Assembly: GCF_019175285.1 (NCBI RefSeq)
Contig: NC_056527.1
Coordinates: 121,510,382 to 121,574,381 of the forward strand
Source: Sceloporus undulatus
Taxonomy: Eukaryota > Chordata > Lepidosauria > Squamata > Phrynosomatidae
DNA length: 64,000 bases
Direction: 5' to 3'
Positions 50,701 to 56,700 of the stretch are shown piece after piece. The notes beneath the pieces are model-generated. The model saw only the letters and a list, made by a program, of their open reading frames with translations. It searched no databases and was not told where the DNA came from. The position numbers and the translations under genes were made by a program. Every line of letters begins with the position of its first letter. The first letter of the stretch is position 1.

Positions 50701-53700
50701 AGGATTTCATAAGATGGAGCCATGGCAGTTAAAGTGATATCAAACTGCATTGATTTTGTGACAACAGAAAGGTGCACAACAACAAAAAGACACTACCAAA
50801 TTTGAAAAGGTGGAGTCCAATGGCCATGCTTTCACCCCTGCTGTCGTCCACCAATTGGTGTGTGCATGAGTTCATGCGGAGAGATTGCTGTGCACATGGA
50901 AGTTTGCACCAGAACCCACAAACACACACAAATTGTGACACCAATTTGAGCATACTGCAGTATGAACAGCCATAGCTTAGAGCCCTGCATCCTAACAGCT
51001 GTCCCACAGTTAATACCTCCTTAAACAGTTCTGCCTTGTTGGAGTTGTGACATCAGCAACACATTTACCCGCCACAGGTTGCAGTTCAGTGTTTGTGGCG
51101 TGCCCCTCCAGATGTCTAGAATGTCCTTTCTGGCAAAAGTTATTTTAAACATTTTTGCCCACATTCAGGAATGACTTTAAGAAGTTCATTGAGCATGAAA
51201 AAATAATAATGAAAAAGTGCGTGGGAATGACGCGGCTCAGGTAGTTTTGATTTCCACGAGGACAACAGGCTTAACCACCCCTGTCTTATTAGGGGCGAGG
51301 GAATTGGAGAAAATGGATCGAAAGGGATTGCGTTGCTAAAGCTGTCACTTTCACACAAGGAGAGGTTCTCTAATGGAGTCGCAGGGAGTGCATCAAGGTT
51401 AAAGCCCTTTTTCCTATGGAGGAAGTGAAGGGAAAAGAAATGACAAAACAGCATTGTCTGGACAATCTCTCTGGCATCGAAACACGCATGATTCAGGTCA
51501 CAGAGATGCCAGGCTTGGGGGACAAAACGAAACGCAACTTTGTGACTTGGAGATGGTTCTTGATGCACAGAGAATTTATGTACGGATGCTGTGTATGCTC
51601 CACTCTGGGCCCACACCAAACTCCAACTCCCAGAATTCCATAGCCTTGAGCCAGGGCAATTAAAACGGTGCCAAACTGGATTTTTTCTCCAGTGTGGATG
51701 CAGGAAGTTCTCCACCACCATTTTCCTTAACCTGAATGGGAACTGTGCAAGCGCATGGCGGTTCACTCTTAATGCAGCACAAACCTAGCAACCTATTCTT
51801 TAGCCACCAAAGATGCCGGGCAGGTTATAAACGTTACAGAAACGACGTTTAAGAGACAAACCTGAAACCATATCCTTTGTGGTATACCCTTAGGAGAATG
51901 CATTTGGAAATAAAAGGTTGAAAGGTAAGTGGGCTGCAGTCCATGAAAGCTCATGCTATAATAAATTTGCAAGTCTTTACGGTGCCACAGGACTCTTTGC
52001 CATTTTATAGTTGCTATAAAAGCCTGTTTTAAAATGTGGTTGTGGTTAGAGCACAAAGCAAAGAGTGCCGGCTCCTAAGTGAAAGGAAAGAGGTGGTACT
52101 ATGTGCAGCCATGTTGCACAGCTGTGACTAAACCCTCTTGAGTCCATCTAAACTGTAGAAATGGTGCTCCATTCCAGAGAGTCCTGGGATTTGTAGTTTG
52201 AGGCACTCTTTGGCAGAGAAAACTAAAGATGTGGTAAAACCACAAATTCCAGGATTCCATAGGATGGAGCTGCAGCACTAAAAATGGTGCCAAACCGCAT
52301 TATTTCTACAGTGTAGATGCACCCTCATACTCAAAAGGAGTGTTTTGACTAAAGATGCACCCTGAATGTTACCCTCTTTGCAAAATCAGTACCAAACCTA
52401 TTTGCAATTGTTTTTTCTCTTGGCCTTTTGCAGACAGCAGCGATAGCGAGTTGGAGCTTTCCACCATCCGGCATCAGCCAGAAGGACTGGACCAGCTCCA
52501 GCTTGTGACCAAATTCACCAAGAAAGAGCTACAATCCCTCTACAGAGGCTTCAAAAACGTGAGTCAGAGGCTCCTACTCTGTTAGTTGTGAGACTTGAGA
52601 GCCAGCATGGCATAGTAGTTTGAGTAGGCAATGGCAAAGCTCCTCTGAACCAATCTTGCCGAGAAAACCACGTGGATACGTTTGCCTTAGGGTTGCCATA
52701 AGTCGGAAATGACTTGAAAGCACACAAGAAGAAGAAGTTAGAAGTATCGCCACTGCTTTGCATTCCCATTTGTGGACATGGCACTATTGCTATGACCACA
52801 AATGACCCTGAAGCTCACGTTTAAAGCCATCCATCCAGAGTAATGGAAACTTGTGCTGCTGGTGAGCAAAACATTGTGGGATGCTTGCTCACAAGAGGAG
52901 GAGGATGGTCTCACCATGCTCTCCAGCAGCAAAGAGGGGATGCTCACATCAGGTCGTCTGTTACCCATCGGCAGCACATGCCTCCATCACTTTGGATGGC
53001 CAATCAGTTATTTAAGGTGGATTTCGGGGTTTAGACCCAAAGCAAGTCACACTCTCTTAGTCTCAGAAGATGGCAATGGCAAACCCTCAACAGCCATAGT
53101 TAAAACGGAACTTTCCACCTCATCACCATTCCCACAAGTTTGCATTTCTATGGCTATTGATACAGTTGGATTATAAAGGTCCTTCTGGGCACCAGTTCAT
53201 TCCATGCATCTGAGGAAGGAGACCAGGTCTACAAAAGCTTAGGCTACAACTGCTTTCCCACAGATAGTCTTCAATGTGCTACAAGATCCCTTTGCCTGCA
53301 GAGTATTTCTTGTGCGACTGTCTTACATTCAGACAAATACTTTTTTGTATTCTAGGTTTTCTCATGCTGAAGAGCATAGCTTCAGGGCCTATCTGCCCCC
53401 ATTCAGTTCCATGGGTCTTTAATTGCCATTGCCTGTAATTCTTGGCTTCTCAGAGGCTACCGAAATAAAACGTCCTTAAGCACATTGTTTCCCCAATCGG
53501 TGGTCAGCCATTTCTTGGTCCAAGTGCTCCTCTGCTCCTACTTGGGGACCATCTCAGAATTGACTGATGAATCAACACTCTCTCTGCTTTTTAGAGCCAC
53601 TCTTTCATGTTCCAGCTCCTTCAGCTCTGATGAATGGAGAAGGGTTGGCACTTGTTTCTGAATGCATTAATTCAGCATCCAGCTGCTGTTTCCAGAGGAG

Positions 53701-56700
53701 TGACAAATCTTTTATCATGAGATTCTTTTAATCGGTTCCAAGTGTAAAACCAACCTTCTTTAATCCGGAAGGGTAGCTCCGGCTACTTCAACTCAGTTCA
53801 CAATCAGGCAGGGTCCTGGCCGAGAGCTTTTAGGGTTGAAAAGTTTTTTAAAGGGACAGTTGTGTGAAGCAAGAGGGCCCTTAAGGGTCTCCTGGGCAGC
53901 ACTGGTTGGTCCCATGCCAATGGGGCAGAGAATCCATCCTAGGCCTGGAGACTGCAGTTGGCTCAGTCTTGTTGGTGCCCCAGAGATGGATATGGAGGCG
54001 AGATGAAGAGCAGAAGATGGAGTGAATAGCAGAAGTTTTGGAGCAAAGCTGAAAAGAGCCTGCCGTCTCCACCTGAGATCTTAGTCCTTTCCAAGGAGAT
54101 CCAAGACCACAGGAGAAATCCTGAGACTTGGCAACCTTGGGCAGCTACCAGAAGCAAAGTTTACTAGCCTTTTTCCTGTACATTTAACAGCTGCCCGGTG
54201 TGCAGAAGTTTAGCAGATGGGAGCTTTTCCCATCACTTTATAAATAAATAAGTACAGCCTCTTGCCAGGAAAAAGTTCCACCAGCTTGATGTTTCTGTGT
54301 GTCAAGCTGTTGTTAAAGGCGCAGGGGCAGGAAAAAAGCAAACAGTGGCAACTCTTTCAGGAAATGGAGAAACATGGTGGAGTTTGGAGAGCGGAGAACA
54401 GGGACAGGACTTGCAGCTCTTTCCTTTGTGCAAGAAAAACCACTTATAGCTGCAACCCTTTCCAAAAAGGTTGTAAAGGATCCCAGGAGGAAGAAGGGAA
54501 AAGCCCTGGGAGATGCAGGCAACCCATTGTCTGTACTTTCCCAAGGCTTGTCAAAGAGGTTTTGTATGTTCAACATGGTGGACCAGCCAAGGACATCAGT
54601 CAAAACCAAAAGCAACGGGGTCATTGTGGGTTTGGATTTCTTTTGCCGATATGAGCTAGGGGTCTTGCTTGGTGCTTGCTCTGAAGTGGGGGATGTGACC
54701 TCCATGTGCCTTGCCTTTTCAGGAATGTCCCAGTGGCCGGGTGGACGAGGAGACCTTCAAGGTGATCTATGCGCAGTTCTTCCCCCAGGGAGGTGAGTCT
54801 TGGTTTGGGGGCTACAACAAATGTGACCCTACCATTGGGTTGGGAAGGCCAGGCCCTGCCATGGCTACCATTGGAGCTTCCTTCTGCCAGCCATCTTAGG
54901 ACGCCCAGTTCTACGTCCTTCCCTTGGGCTACTGGCCGCTTGGCTTTTCATTTGGGGGCACAATACGTCTCCCCAGTTCTTTGAATGGGAAGAAGGGTGA
55001 TCCAACCATTATCAGAGGCCAATGGATCTGGTGGCAGATGGTGGCCAGGAAGGACAGGGAGGTTGCTGACCAATGTCTCCCCCTACAAGGAGTAGGTAAG
55101 GCAATGGTAGCCCACCTTCTCCTGCCGTTGCCTTTGCAGATGCCACCATGTATGCCCACTTCCTCTTCAATGCCTTTGATGTTGACCGGAATGGAGCCAT
55201 CTGTTTTGAGGTAAACATACCTTTTCTCATTCCTTGGACTGCTGCTCTGGACTGTGCCCTTTAATCCTTTGGAAGGGTCAAATTAGGAAGCTGGAGAAGA
55301 GTTTTACAAGGCAGCTGGACGTACTTGGAGCAGCTTCGCTTTCCATGACTGTGTCCTGATGGTTGTTTTGTCTGAATGGCTTCCTTTGGATGACAAATCT
55401 GCCAAACCTGTTCATTGGAGGCAAAAGTTGAAGGAGTGAGCCAAACAGCGAACCTGTTTTCAACACTCAAGGGTTGGAAAATTAGTATTTGATGGCATCT
55501 CACACGTTTTTCCCTGGGAAAGCCAGTCTCTCTGTGTCTTTCCTTTCTGCAGGATTTCGTTGTCGGCCTCTCCATCCTTCTGCGTGGGACGGTGCATGAG
55601 AAACTCAGCTGGGCCTTCAACCTCTACGACATCAACAAGGATGGCTACATCACCAAGGAGGTACCTGGCAAGAGCTGTGCACATGAGTGGATGGGAAGGG
55701 TCTCAGGTGCAATTCATTTTCAAGATGTACCTTCAGATGTTTGGACCAATCCTCTTTCTCAGGGGCTGACTCTTTCCATTGGTTTTGTTACTTGTCACTT
55801 GCAACCCAGTTTATTTTGTCCCAATCTTTGCCTTTGGAGGGATTCAGATCAGAGGGACAGTGATTTTTGTTTTAGACTACAGCTCCCAGACTCCCCAACC
55901 GTCTTGGGGGTATTTTGCAAGTAATAGTCCAAAAATCTACCTGGGGGACTCTGGGAGTTGTAATCCAAAAAGTTATTGGGGATTCTGGAAGTTGTTGTAA
56001 TAAAAAAATCCACCTGAAGAATCTGGGAGTTGTAATATAAAAATGGGTAGGTAGGTGGATGGATGGATGTATGCCTTTTCCCTCCCAGTGCCATTGGACT
56101 ATAAGTCCCAGCAGCCCCAGCAAAGGAGAAGCTGGATGACCCAAGCTCCTGGCCTGCTCTAAACGCTTTGCTCTCCTTCTCTCCCAGGAGATGTTGGCAA
56201 TCATGAAGTCCATCTATGACATGATGGGACGCTACACCTACCCAATCTTGAGGGAAGATGCTCCAATTGAACATGTGGAGAAGTTCTTCCAGGTAGGAGG
56301 AGAGGCGAGGGGAGACCCTGGGAGGGCATCAGCTAGCAAAGAGAGGGACTAAGGGGCAGACGCTGGTGGGTTTCTTGCCCAAAGAGATAGTCCATATACT
56401 CCAGTTACACGTGGATGGAGGAAAAAAGCTAACATGTCGGAGCAGGAACAGCAGACAAGATGATGTCAGGGGCCATAAACTACAGGCAGCAAAAACTGCA
56501 GAGTAGACATGGCCAAAGGTGGTTTCTTAATTCTCCCTGGGTCTCTGCATAGCATTTTCGACTCCCTAGTGAGCTACTTTGCATCTAAAGATCAAATGGG
56601 ATTTTTACAGAAGAGCTCCCCCAACTGGTGAAAGATGTCTGTTTGCCGTGGCACATATTTCCCCCTCACTTGCGTATCTTGCATTCGGCATGCTTTCTTT

